Source: an uncultured candidate division WPS-2 bacterium (GTDB lineage: Bacteria > Vulcanimicrobiota > Vulcanimicrobiia > Vulcanimicrobiales > Vulcanimicrobiaceae). Taken from it: a stretch of 22,222 nt of DNA. Each line of letters starts with the position of its first letter. Position 1 is the first letter of the stretch. The position numbers and the translations under genes were made by a program. This document shows positions 9,330-16,514 of the stretch, in pieces. Below the pieces are notes generated by a model. The model made no database searches. It was not told the origin of the DNA and saw only the letters and a program-made list of their open reading frames with translations. The stretch is taken from assembly GCA_937927945.1 (NCBI GenBank), contig CALEYW010000070.1:1-22222 (forward strand). The letters are read 5' to 3'.

Positions 9330-9803
9330 ATGAAGCAGCAAGACGCGATCGCCCTTCTCAAGGCCGATCACAAGAAGGTCAAGGGACTGTTCGCCGAGGC
9401 GGAGGAGCTCTCGGATCGCGCGACGACGCAGCTCAAGCGCATCGGCGATCACATCTGTCAAGAACTCACCGTGCATGCGGAGGTCGAGGAGACGATCTTT
9501 TATCCGGCGGTCAAAGATCGCACGCAGCGCGGTCACAAAGAAGAGCGCGACCTGGTGCTGGAGTCGTACGAGGAGCACGCGCTCGTCAAGAAGGTCATCG
9601 CCGATCTCGAAGCGATCGACGCCAACGACGAATCGTACCGCGCGAAGCTCAAAGTGCTGCGTGAAATCGTCGAGCAGCACGTCAAGGAAGAAGAGCGCGA
9701 TCTCTTCCCGGGCGCGCGCGAGCTTTTGAACGAAGACGAACTGATGGCACTCGCCACGCGGATGAGCGAACTGAAAAGCAAGCGGCTCGCCGCGGCGGTC
9801 TGA
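9330..9803 (+). CDS. Hemerythrin HHE-domain protein
   Basis: 157 residues from ATG at 9330. The frame can be extended to GTG at 9282, but the extra 16 residues are not typical of the family and the domain starts straight after MKQQDAIALLKADH. It is a four-helix bundle with the diiron ligands expected of hemerythrin HHE proteins: His14 in ADHKKVK, His49 and Glu53 in HAEVEETIFYP, His83 in EEHALVKK and His117 with acidic partners in EQHVKEEERDLFPGA. Such proteins bind oxygen, nitric oxide or iron, or repair iron-sulfur centres; which applies here cannot be told. It is cytoplasmic, with no signal peptide. It ends 30 bp from the convergent oxidoreductase, with a hairpin in the gap. Confidence 0.93.
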   Translation: MKQQDAIALLKADHKKVKGLFAEAEELSDRATTQLKRIGDHICQELTVHAEVEETIFYPAVKDRTQRGHKEERDLVLESYEEHALVKKVIADLEAIDANDESYRAKLKVLREIVEQHVKEEERDLFPGARELLNEDELMALATRMSELKSKRLAAAV

Positions 9804-9812
9804 CGGTCGTGT

Positions 9813-9832
9813 GACGCCCCTTGAAGGGCGTC
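9813..9832. terminator. Bidirectional hairpin terminator between convergent genes
   Basis: GACGCCC (9813-9819) and GGGCGTC (9826-9832) form a perfect 7-bp stem with loop CTTGAA. It almost fills the 30-base gap between the hemerythrin stop (9803) and the oxidoreductase stop (9834), where a shared terminator is expected. There is no clear T-run. Confidence 0.6.
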
Positions 9833-9833
9833 G

Positions 9834-10802
9834 CTACGCCACTTTCTCGATGTCCTCTTCGATGTCGTCGACCGCGAGCACGATCTTGCCGAAAACGTGG
9901 CCGCGTTCGAGCAGCCGATGCGCGTCGGAGGCCTCGTCGAGGGCGAACAACCCGCCGATCGGAACCTGGAAGGGACCGGCATCGATCGTCGCGTTCAAGC
10001 GCGCGAACGCCTCGCGGCTCGGAACGCCGTCGAAAGCGCGAGCCTCGAGGCCTTCGCGTGCGGGCATCGTGACGCCGTTCGGGTAGGCGACGCGCGCGCC
10101 CGGGCGCAGCGCGTCGAGCGTGCGCCCGAGTGCCGGACCGCCGGCGAGCGCGAGCAGCGCGTCGGCGCCGCCCGGCGCGAACCGTTGCGTGACGACCAGG
10201 ACGTCGTCGTGCTGCACGTCGACCGCTTCCGTCACGCCGAGCCGCTGCAGAAACGCCGTGCCGTCGGTGCCGCGCGCGGTTGCGATGACGCGCGCTCCGC
10301 GAAGCAGCGCAAATTGCACGGCGATGCTGCCGACGCCGCCGGTGGCGCCGTGCACGATGACGGTATGGCCCGCGCGCAGGCCGAGAACGTCGTCGATGCC
10401 CGCGAGCGCCGTGATCCCGGTCGTCGCCACGCCCCCTGCGTCGCGCAGGTCGAGCGACGCAGGCAGCGGCGCGAGGTGCGCCGCGTCGATCGCGACGTAC
10501 TCGGCGTAGAAGCCGCCCTTCCCCTCGCCGGAGAGGTAGCCGTACACGGCGTCACCCAGGCGCAGCTCACGCACGTCGTCGCCGATCGCCGCCACGGTCC
10601 CTGAGCCGTCGGCGCCGAGCACGAGCGGAAAGGTCTCGCGCCCGTCGGCCCACTCGCCGCGGCGCGCTTTCGCGTCCCAGACACCGACGCCGGCGGTGTG
10701 CACGCGCACGAGAATCTGACCCGGCCCCATATGGGGAACGGGCAACTCGAGCGGCACGAGTTTTTCCGGCCCGCCGAAGGCTTCAAGCGCGCAAGCCCGC
10801 AT
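9834..10802 (-). CDS. Zinc-free MDR oxidoreductase, NADPH:quinone reductase-like
   Basis: 322 residues from ATG at 10802 (MRACALEAFGG). The frame continues to 11030 but that would overlap the upstream transglycosylase gene. It has the medium-chain dehydrogenase/reductase plan: a GroES-like N-terminal half with GADGSGTVAAIGDDV and GDAVYGYL, then a Rossmann half with the nucleotide-binding motif HGATGGVGS at 151-159. The cysteine/histidine set for catalytic and structural zinc is lacking, which places it with quinone oxidoreductase/crotonase-type zinc-free members. These reduce quinones or alpha,beta-unsaturated carbonyls with NADPH; the substrate is unknown. It lies 61 bp after the transglycosylase gene, with hairpins in between, so co-transcription is uncertain. 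The ribosome site is weak. Confidence 0.88.
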   Translation of the reverse strand: MRACALEAFGGPEKLVPLELPVPHMGPGQILVRVHTAGVGVWDAKARRGEWADGRETFPLVLGADGSGTVAAIGDDVRELRLGDAVYGYLSGEGKGGFYAEYVAIDAAHLAPLPASLDLRDAGGVATTGITALAGIDDVLGLRAGHTVIVHGATGGVGSIAVQFALLRGARVIATARGTDGTAFLQRLGVTEAVDVQHDDVLVVTQRFAPGGADALLALAGGPALGRTLDALRPGARVAYPNGVTMPAREGLEARAFDGVPSREAFARLNATIDAGPFQVPIGGLFALDEASDAHRLLERGHVFGKIVLAVDDIEEDIEKVA

Positions 10803-10824
10803 GGTGAGCGGTGTCGCGTCGAGC

Positions 10825-10859
10825 GTCCTCACAAACGTGAGGACCGCGCGCCGGCGCGC
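10825..10859. terminator. Hairpin plus GC palindrome after the lytic transglycosylase gene
   Basis: GTCCTCAC (10825-10832) and GTGAGGAC (10837-10844) make a perfect 8-bp stem with a four-base loop. Two bases away is a perfect 14-base palindrome, GCGCGCCGGCGCGC (10846-10859). They lie between the stop of the transglycosylase (10864) and the start of the oxidoreductase (10802), both on the minus strand. Without a T-run they may act as a terminator, as an mRNA processing or stability element, or as a site in the leader of the oxidoreductase. Confidence 0.5.
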
Positions 10860-10863
10860 TCGG

Positions 10864-11613
10864 TTACTTTGCGGGGTCGGACGTGACGGCGGCGGCGGCC
10901 GCCGGGTTCGGGACCGACTCGGCGGCGGCCGGGACCGCGGCCGGAACGATGTGGTCGACGCTGCTGATCCACTGGCGCTCGTCCGGGGCCCGCGTCGCAG
11001 CGACGGCTTCGGCCGGGTGCCTGAAGGCACCGCCGACGCGGGAGCTCAGTTCCTTCCAGACGCGCAGCACGCGAACGACGTAGTTGCGCGTCTCGCTGTA
11101 GGGCGGGATGCCGTGGTAGCGTTCGACGGCCTTCGGGCCGGCGTTGTAGCCCGCAATCGCCAGGCTGACGGCGTTCGGCCGGCCGGCGAAGTGGTCCATC
11201 AGCGACTTCAGGTAGCGCGAGGTGCCACGCAGGTTGTCGCTGGCGTTCCAGGCATTGACGCCGAGGTTGGCCGCCGTACCGGGCATCAGCTGGCCCAGGC
11301 CGCGCGCGCCGACTCGGGAGACGGCGTTGGCGCGCCAGCGCGACTCGACCGTCACGATGGACATGATGAAGCGCGGGTCGAGATGCGTCCGCCAGGCGTC
11401 GGCCATGATGGAACGCGCGTAGGCGCGGGCCTTCGCGTCGGGGAGCTTCGGGTTGATCGTGCGCAGGGCGTTGGCGTACGAGGCTTCGCTCGATCCGATC
11501 CCTTCGGCCGCGGCGGGCACGGCCGCGAACGCGGCCGTACAAATGAGGAACAACGCCGCTGCGATACGCACCGATGGGAAAGGAAGCATCGAGACCCCGG
11601 TTCGCACGAGCAT
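10864..11613 (-). CDS. Secreted lytic transglycosylase (SLT/goose-lysozyme fold)
   Basis: 249 residues from ATG at 11613, chosen because GGAGGGG (complement of 11622-11628) stands about 8-10 bases before it and it opens a good signal peptide (positive charge at Arg4, then IAAALFLICTAAFAAVPAAA). ATG at 11631 overlaps that ribosome site, and ATG at 11589 is an alternative. The SLT domain has the catalytic glutamate in IVTVESRW (Glu90), GLGQLMPGTA (about 105-114), AGYNAGP (154-160) and YSETRNYV (172-179), the classical motif series. It cleaves peptidoglycan glycan strands to 1,6-anhydromuropeptides in the periplasm. The last 60 or so residues are a low-complexity Ala/Pro tail. The gene stands between the cupin and oxidoreductase genes on the same strand. 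Confidence 0.93.
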   Translation of the reverse strand: MLVRTGVSMLPFPSVRIAAALFLICTAAFAAVPAAAEGIGSSEASYANALRTINPKLPDAKARAYARSIMADAWRTHLDPRFIMSIVTVESRWRANAVSRVGARGLGQLMPGTAANLGVNAWNASDNLRGTSRYLKSLMDHFAGRPNAVSLAIAGYNAGPKAVERYHGIPPYSETRNYVVRVLRVWKELSSRVGGAFRHPAEAVAATRAPDERQWISSVDHIVPAAVPAAAESVPNPAAAAAVTSDPAK

Positions 11614-11689
11614 GGGGGCGTCCCCTCCCATCTTTGCCGCTTCTTGTCACATCTTTAGGGGGATTCGGCGTCACGAATGGCGAGTGACC

Positions 11690-11707
11690 GAGCGCGCGCC
11701 CGCGCTC
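11690..11707 (-). terminator. Hairpin terminator of the cupin gene
   Basis: GAGCGCG and CGCGCTC (11690-11696 and 11701-11707) form a perfect 7-bp stem with a four-base loop, starting eight bases after the cupin stop codon (11715-11717, read on the minus strand). No T-run is visible. Confidence 0.5.
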
Positions 11708-11714
11708 GATCAGG

Positions 11715-12176
11715 TCAGGAGCGGTGGACGTCGTCGATCCAGCGGACGGTTTCTGGCGCCTCGGCCAGCGGGATCTCGAGGTTCACGACGACCGGCTCCT
11801 GGCCGCTGCGGACCAGCACGCATTCCAGCGGATCGCCGGGCGAGGCGTTGATCTCCTGATGCGGGACGTACGGCGGGACGAAGATGAAATCGCCCGGACC
11901 CGCCTCGGCCGTGAACTCGAGCCGCTCGCCCCAGCGCATCCGCGCGCGGCCCCTCACGACGTAGATGACGCTTTCGAGGTCGCCGTGATGATGCGCCCCG
12001 GTCTTGGCGTCGGGTTGGATCGTCACGGTCCCGGCCCAGAGCTTCTGGGCGCCGGCGGTCGCAGTCGTGATGGCCGCGGCACGATTCATCCCCGGCGTCT
12101 GCGGGGTGTTGGGGTCGAGTTCGCAGCCGCTGACGACACGGACCCCATCGAACTTCCAGCGCCCATCCTCGGTCAT
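11715..12176 (-). CDS. Small single-domain cupin
   Basis: 153 residues from ATG at 12176 (MTEDGRWKFDGVRVV). A TTG at 12224 would add 16 residues that do not look like coding sequence. Cupin motif 1 is GAHHHGDLESVIYVVRG, giving metal ligands His62, His64 and Glu68. Motif 2 is GDFIFVPPYVPHQEIN, giving His106. All four expected metal ligands are present, so a metal-binding beta-barrel in the cytoplasm is likely. Reaction and substrate cannot be read; related proteins include dioxygenases, isomerases and sugar- or signal-binding proteins. An AT-rich inverted repeat 45-64 bases upstream looks like its control site, and a hairpin follows its stop. It is the upstream member of three minus-strand genes but is probably its own unit. 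Confidence 0.88.
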   Translation of the reverse strand: MTEDGRWKFDGVRVVSGCELDPNTPQTPGMNRAAAITTATAGAQKLWAGTVTIQPDAKTGAHHHGDLESVIYVVRGRARMRWGERLEFTAEAGPGDFIFVPPYVPHQEINASPGDPLECVLVRSGQEPVVVNLEIPLAEAPETVRWIDDVHRS

Positions 12177-12220
12177 TCGGGTCGCTTCGCGCGCCGTGCC
12201 GAGCGACCCGTTCGCCGATT

Positions 12221-12240
12221 TCAACTATAGTATTAGTTGA
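12221..12240 (-). promoter_or_regulatory. AT-rich 7-bp inverted repeat, candidate operator of the cupin gene
   Basis: TCAACTA, TAGTAT, TAGTTGA is a perfect 7-bp inverted repeat with six central bases. It is much more AT-rich than its surroundings. On the minus strand it contains TACTAT, which could be a -10 box, about 50 bases before the cupin ATG. Palindromes of this size and base make-up overlapping a -10 box are typical of MarR-type and similar dimeric repressors. No regulator gene is adjacent. Confidence 0.45.
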
Positions 12241-12270
12241 CTGACGTGGGCACCGCGCGTCTCGTGCTGA

Positions 12271-12972
12271 CCTCGGCCAGATCGATACGCAAAATGCGCG
12301 GTTGTCCCCATTCTCGGAATCTCGACGAACGCGACGCTGCTCGACCGCAAAAATGCGAACGCGATCCTCCATTCGCGGCTCGACCGCATCTTGATCGCCG
12401 TCGACGGGGCGCGCAAAGAGACGTACGAAGCCGTCCGCAAGAGCTCGTCGTTCACGTTCGAACACGTTCGCGCGAACATCGAGCAATTTCTCGCGCTCAA
12501 GGTTGAGCGCGGGCAGGCAACGCCGCAAACGACGCTGTCGATCATCGTCATGGAGGACAAGAAGGACCAGCTGCAAGCGTTCGCCGATCACTGGACGGCG
12601 CGCGGGGCCGACGAAATCCTCTTCAAGACGTTCACGACTTGGGGAAGTCAGACGGACGACTTCGACCGCCTCGCTGCCGCGGAACAGGCCGACCTCTTGC
12701 AGCGTGCGCTGCGGCCGCACCCGTGCCGCAACCTGTGGGAGAGCGTCGTCATCGCGTGGGACGGACGGGTCGTTCCGTGCTGCTTGGACTACAACGCCAC
12801 GATGGTGATGGGCGACCTCCGCACGCAGACGCTCGCGGAGATCTGCAACGATGAGGCCTACGTACGGTTCAGACGGATGGAGCTCGAAGGAAAGAACGTG
12901 ACCTCGCTCTGCCGCAACTGCTCCGAAGCGCCGGGCTCTGCCCGCGATCCGAACCTGCCCGAACCCGTCTGA
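12271..12972 (+). pseudogene. Radical SAM/SPASM protein lacking its 5' half
   Basis: The frame is open from just after the stop at 12268-12270 to the stop at 12972, but has no ATG or GTG near its left end; only a TTG at 12391 could start it. The protein begins inside a radical SAM barrel (GISTNATLLDRKNA, then LDRILIAVDGARKETYEAVR). It continues to a SPASM/twitch domain with cysteines in HPCRNLW (codon 12724), VPCCLDY (12778 and 12781) and SLCRNC (12910 and 12919). The cluster-binding CX3CX2C region and the first half of the barrel are absent, and 12241-12270 does not hold them in another frame. It cannot be an active radical SAM enzyme as it stands. Full-length relatives modify peptides or participate in glycan and surface clusters. 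Truncation may be real or an assembly join. Confidence 0.82.
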
Positions 12973-12978
12973 GCGGGA

Positions 12979-12995
12979 GCGCCGCCGTACGGCGC
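12979..12995. terminator. Short palindrome between two convergent gene remnants
   Basis: GCGCC (12979-12983) can pair with GGCGC (12991-12995), and inside it lies the perfect 10-base palindrome GCCGTACGGC (12984-12993). It lies in the 28-base gap between the radical SAM remnant and the convergent methyltransferase remnant, where a shared terminator is expected. The stem is short. Confidence 0.35.
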
Positions 12996-13000
12996 ATTCG

Positions 13001-13271
13001 CTAGCCGATCTTGCGCAGCCAGAGGCTGCCGCCGGAGCGGCGCGGCCAGATCGGGTGGACGGCGGCGATCGCTGCCGGATCGAGCCGCTGTACGTAGTCG
13101 AGGAAGAGTTCGATCCGGTACGCGGGATTGTGCATCAGAAATGCGCGCAGCATGTAGCATTCGTTCCAGAAGCGTCCCTCGCGCAGCCATTCCGGCGGAT
13201 ACTCGAACGGAATAGAACACGTCGTGAAAGTGGACGACGACGCTTGGAGCGAGCGCCGGCAGCACGTTCGA
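13001..13271 (-). pseudogene. C-terminal remnant of a class I SAM-dependent methyltransferase, frameshifted
   Basis: Read on the minus strand, one frame gives NVLPALAPSVVVHFHDVFY, and the next frame continues PFEYPPEWLREGRF, then WNECYMLRAFLMHNPAYRIE, LFLDYVQRLDP and SLWLRKIG before the stop at 13001-13003. The change falls at about 13211 and is mended by removing a single base. The combined piece matches the last third of a common class I methyltransferase group in which HFHD is followed by an FPFEYP-like and WNE-Y-LRAFL segment. The SAM-binding glycine motif and everything N-terminal are missing; immediately upstream begins the end of an unrelated protein. It is therefore a fragment and not functional. 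Family assignment rests on pattern memory; the frameshift is plain in the sequence. Confidence 0.78.
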
Positions 13272-13290
13272 GGCACCCGGCCGCGGGCAC

Positions 13291-14936
13291 CCGGCGGTAG
13301 TGTCGGCTCGTGTTGACGAACGGCATCCCGGCGCCATAGAGCTCTTGGCCGACTTGGCCGGACGGCGCGTGGCCGTCTTGGAGATCTTCGAGCGGAACGG
13401 ACAACGTGCGTTCGAGCCGCCAGTTGCGCGACCGCTCCGCGATCAGATCGGCGGGAACCACAGCCTCAGCGCGGCCTCCGCGGCGAAACCGGTCGTGTTC
13501 AGTTGGTATCCGAGCGTGAAGCCGAGGCCGCGGAGTGCTCCACACCGCACTTCGCCTCCGCGAGAAACTCGGAATCCCGAACAGCTCGAGCGCGTGCAGC
13601 ATGACCAGGGCGTAGAGTCCGCCGACATCGGTTTCGCCGCCCACGCCGGGCGCAGACTCGGCACGGATGACGTCCAGATTGCGCAGGTTGAAGAAGATCG
13701 GCCACCGGTACGCGAAGCGGCGCGCGACGCGAATCGCATACGGGAGCGATCGGCGGAGCAGCTCCTTCGCACGCTCGTCGCCTTCGCTTGCAAGCCGCGA
13801 GAGGTTGAACAGCGAATGATGGAGATACCAGCTGTCCATCGCTGCGTGGTTCATGTTCTCTTCGGCTTGCGAGGCGCCGAAATCCGCGCCCGGCAGCCAG
13901 CGCACGACCGATCCGACTTCCTCGTCGAAGAAGGATGGCACTGTAGCGCGCATCGCCTCGCCGAAGACGCTCGGCTGATCGCGCCAGCGATCGTACTCGC
14001 CGGTGTTGACGGCCAGCGTGAGCTGCACCATGCTCTCCGGCGGCTTGGCTTCATCGCCGACGTACGGCATCAGATAGCGCCGGCCGCCGCGCAGGGAGGT
14101 GCACGCGGGCGAGAACGACAGGTCGCCGAGCGTCCGCGCGGCGCGAGCCGGCCAGTCGTGATACGCCGCTTCGCGCCGGGGCAGACACAGATACACGTCG
14201 GCGAGCATGTCCAGGTACTGCGCCGCCGCCATGCCGTCGTTCGCCGGAACGCGCTCGGTGACGGTGAGGTATGCGTCGGAGACGACGATCTCGTGCGCCT
14301 TCGGGAGAACGCACCCCTCTCCGCTGGGCGGCGCGTAGCCAAGTTCCGGCCAGCGACCGCTGACCGATTCCGCCGGCGATCGCTTCGTCTGCGCGAAGTA
14401 GTCGTTCAGCGAGGAGAAATCTTGCAGGTAGAAGAGCGAGAAGGCTGCTCGGCTTGGGCGCTCGCGAAGACGATGCCGCCGCGCAGCCCGCGCTGCACCG
14501 TGTGCACCGTGCCCTCCGGCGCGTCGATCGGGTACAGGTCGCGCGGCCACCACGAGACCACGACGTCGCGCGCGGGCAGCAGCGACGACGTGCAACGGAT
14601 GGTCGCACACTCCTCCGCGGGGAACGCGACCTTCGTGCGCATCGCGCCGAGCGACGACGTAAATTCGTACACTATCGTACTCTCTGTGGCCACCGACTGC
14701 ACCATTGTCGTCAGATCGCCGGCGCTGAAGCCCGCCCCCAGCGCGGCAACGTCGCGGCCGCCGATGGCGGCGACGATCCAAAGGTTCCGCCGCCCTCGCC
14801 GCGTGGGGAACGCGACGTTGCCGAACTCGGCAAGAGGTCCGAGATCCTCGCCATCCTCGAGGTCCGCCCGTGCGCCGATCTCACCGGGCGTCGTGCCGAT
14901 CGAGCCGGTCGTCATCGCTCTCACGCAGTGCATCAT
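13291..14936 (-). pseudogene. Decayed large hypothetical protein, probably (alpha/alpha)-barrel-like
   Basis: Pieces of one protein are spread over all three minus frames. The N-terminal piece (about 14936 to 14443) contains LAEFGNVAFPTRRGRRNLW, IGGRDVAALGAGFSAGDLTT and VVVSWWPRDLYPIDAPEG. The main piece (to about 13571) contains FSLFYLQDFSSLNDYFAQT, KPPESMVQLTLAVNTGEYDR, NHAAMDSWYLHHSLFNLSRL, RRFAYRWPIFFNLRNLDVIR and GGLYALVMLHALELFGIPSF. Then come LAEAKCGVEH, a further shift near 13541, GLGFTLGYQLNTTGFAAEAA, and after 13445 a jump to LSVPLEDLQDGHAPSGQVGQ followed by ELYGAGMPFVNTS. The first three shifts are each mended by adding one C; the last junction looks like a deletion. Helical repeats with aromatic clusters suggest a glycan-active or glycan-binding barrel, but I cannot name a family. 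Possible starts are ATG at 14936 or 14942. Confidence 0.75.
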
Positions 14937-15052
14937 TCCCATCCCCGACCGCGAGAATCTGCTGCGGAGTTTTTGCGGGACGTAAGTCCCTAGCCGGTCG
15001 CCCACCAGTAGCTTTTGCCAAGGTCTCACCTCGTGCGACCGTACCGTGGAAC

Positions 15053-16513
15053 GTGCTCTTCAACTCATACGTCTTCTTGTTCGCGTTCTTGCCCGTCGTA
15101 GCCGTCGGGTTCTTCGCGTTCGGGGCGCTGCGCTGGCGCCGGGTCGCACTCGCCTGGCTCGTGCTCGCGTCACTGTACTTCTACGCGTTTTGGAACGTGG
15201 CGTATGTGCCGCTCCTGGCCGGCTCCATCGGCGCGAATTACGCGATCGGGTACGCCCTCGCCCGAACCCGCGAGAACCGCCGTTTCCTGCGCCGGGCCCT
15301 GCTCGTGGCCGCGATCGCCGCGAACCTCGCGCTTCTGGGCTATTTCAAGTACACGGACTTCGCCATTTCGACGGTCGATGCGCTCGCCGGCGCCGCGTTC
15401 CCGCTTCAGCACATCGTGCTGCCGCTGGCGATCTCGTTCTTCACGTTCAACCAAATCGCGTACGTCGTAGACGTTTATCGCCGTGAGGCGACCGAATACG
15501 ATCTGCTGAATTACGCCTTCTTCGTGAGCTTCTTCCCGCACCTCATCGCGGGCCCGATCGTTCACCACCGCGACATCATGCCGCAGCTGCGTACCATCCC
15601 GTATCGCTTCGGCGTGCTCGACGTCGCCATCGGATCGACCATCTTTGCGATCGGCCTGTTCGAGAAAGTGGTCCTCGCCGACACGATCGGGCCGAAGGCC
15701 GACGCGGTCTTCGGCGCCGCGGCCGACGGCGCAGCTCTTGGCGCGGCGGCAACCTGGGCCGGCGTGATCGCGTACGCGCTCCAGCTGTTCTTCGACTTCG
15801 CCGGCTACTCCGACATGGCGATCGGCGCGGCGCGCATCTTCGGTATCACCTTCCCGTTCAATTTCAATGCACCGTATCGCGCGACGAACATCGTCGATTT
15901 CTGGCGTCGCTGGCATATGACGCTCTCGCGCTTCCTGCGCGACTATCTCTACATCGCGCTGGGCGGCAATCGGTACGGTCCCGTCCGGCGCTACGCCAAC
16001 CTTGGGATCACGATGCTGCTCGGAGGACTCTGGCACGGCGCCGCGTGGACGTTCGTCATCTGGGGCGGGCTGCACGGCGCCTATCTCATCATCAACCACG
16101 CGTGGGAGCGGATCGGCCGTTTCGCGGGGATCGGAGCCTTTCAACGTCATCCGATCGGGACCGCCGCGGGCTACGCCGTGACGATGGTCGCGGTGCTCGT
16201 CGGCTGGGTGTTCTTCCGGGCGCGCGATCTCCCGACCGCGCTGCAGCTTTGCGCGGCGATGGCGGGAGCGCACGGCGTCGGGCCTTCACCTTCCGTGTCG
16301 CTGCTGCTGCAGCTGACCGCGCTCGCAGCCGCGGCAACCGTCCTGCCGAACACGCAGGAGCTGCTGCGCCTCGTTTCCGCGCCACGCGAGCGGTTCGTCT
16401 TTCCGCTGCAGTGGCGGCCCAACCGCCGCTGGTCCGTCGCGGTCGGCGTGCTGGCAGCGATCGCGATCATCTGCTGCGCGCGCTCGTCGACGTTCCTGTA
16501 CTACCAGTTCTAG
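15053..16513 (+). CDS. MBOAT-family membrane O-acyltransferase (AlgI/PatA-like)
   Basis: 486 residues from GTG at 15053. The longer frame to 14870 runs antisense over the upstream remnant, while starting at GTG gives the typical (M)LFNSYVFLFAFLPVV beginning of the family. It has about ten or more membrane helices. Family landmarks are GYFKYTDF, ISFFTFNQIAYVVDVYR, SFFPHLIAGPIVHHRD, LQLFFDFAGYSDMAIGAARI, PFNFNAPYRATNIVDFWRRW and LGGLWHGAAWTFVIWGGLHG, where His328 (WHG) is the likely catalytic histidine. Such proteins move acyl groups, often acetyl, across or within the inner membrane to an extracytoplasmic acceptor, as AlgI does for alginate and PatA for peptidoglycan. The stop is one base before the start of an SGNH-like partner, so the two should work together. 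The acceptor is unknown; a surface polysaccharide is the likeliest. Confidence 0.93.
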   Translation: MLFNSYVFLFAFLPVVAVGFFAFGALRWRRVALAWLVLASLYFYAFWNVAYVPLLAGSIGANYAIGYALARTRENRRFLRRALLVAAIAANLALLGYFKYTDFAISTVDALAGAAFPLQHIVLPLAISFFTFNQIAYVVDVYRREATEYDLLNYAFFVSFFPHLIAGPIVHHRDIMPQLRTIPYRFGVLDVAIGSTIFAIGLFEKVVLADTIGPKADAVFGAAADGAALGAAATWAGVIAYALQLFFDFAGYSDMAIGAARIFGITFPFNFNAPYRATNIVDFWRRWHMTLSRFLRDYLYIALGGNRYGPVRRYANLGITMLLGGLWHGAAWTFVIWGGLHGAYLIINHAWERIGRFAGIGAFQRHPIGTAAGYAVTMVAVLVGWVFFRARDLPTALQLCAAMAGAHGVGPSPSVSLLLQLTALAAAATVLPNTQELLRLVSAPRERFVFPLQWRPNRRWSVAVGVLAAIAIICCARSSTFLYYQF

Positions 16514-16514
16514 C

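Noticed and set aside
9291..9680. 129-residue minus-strand ORF opposite the hemerythrin gene
   Set aside because: The hemerythrin frame keeps its metal ligands; the other strand shows no domain.
13300..14985. 561-residue plus-strand ORF spanning the damaged block
   Set aside because: Although unbroken, it is an Arg-rich antisense frame with no domain; the minus strand carries the recognisable protein pieces.
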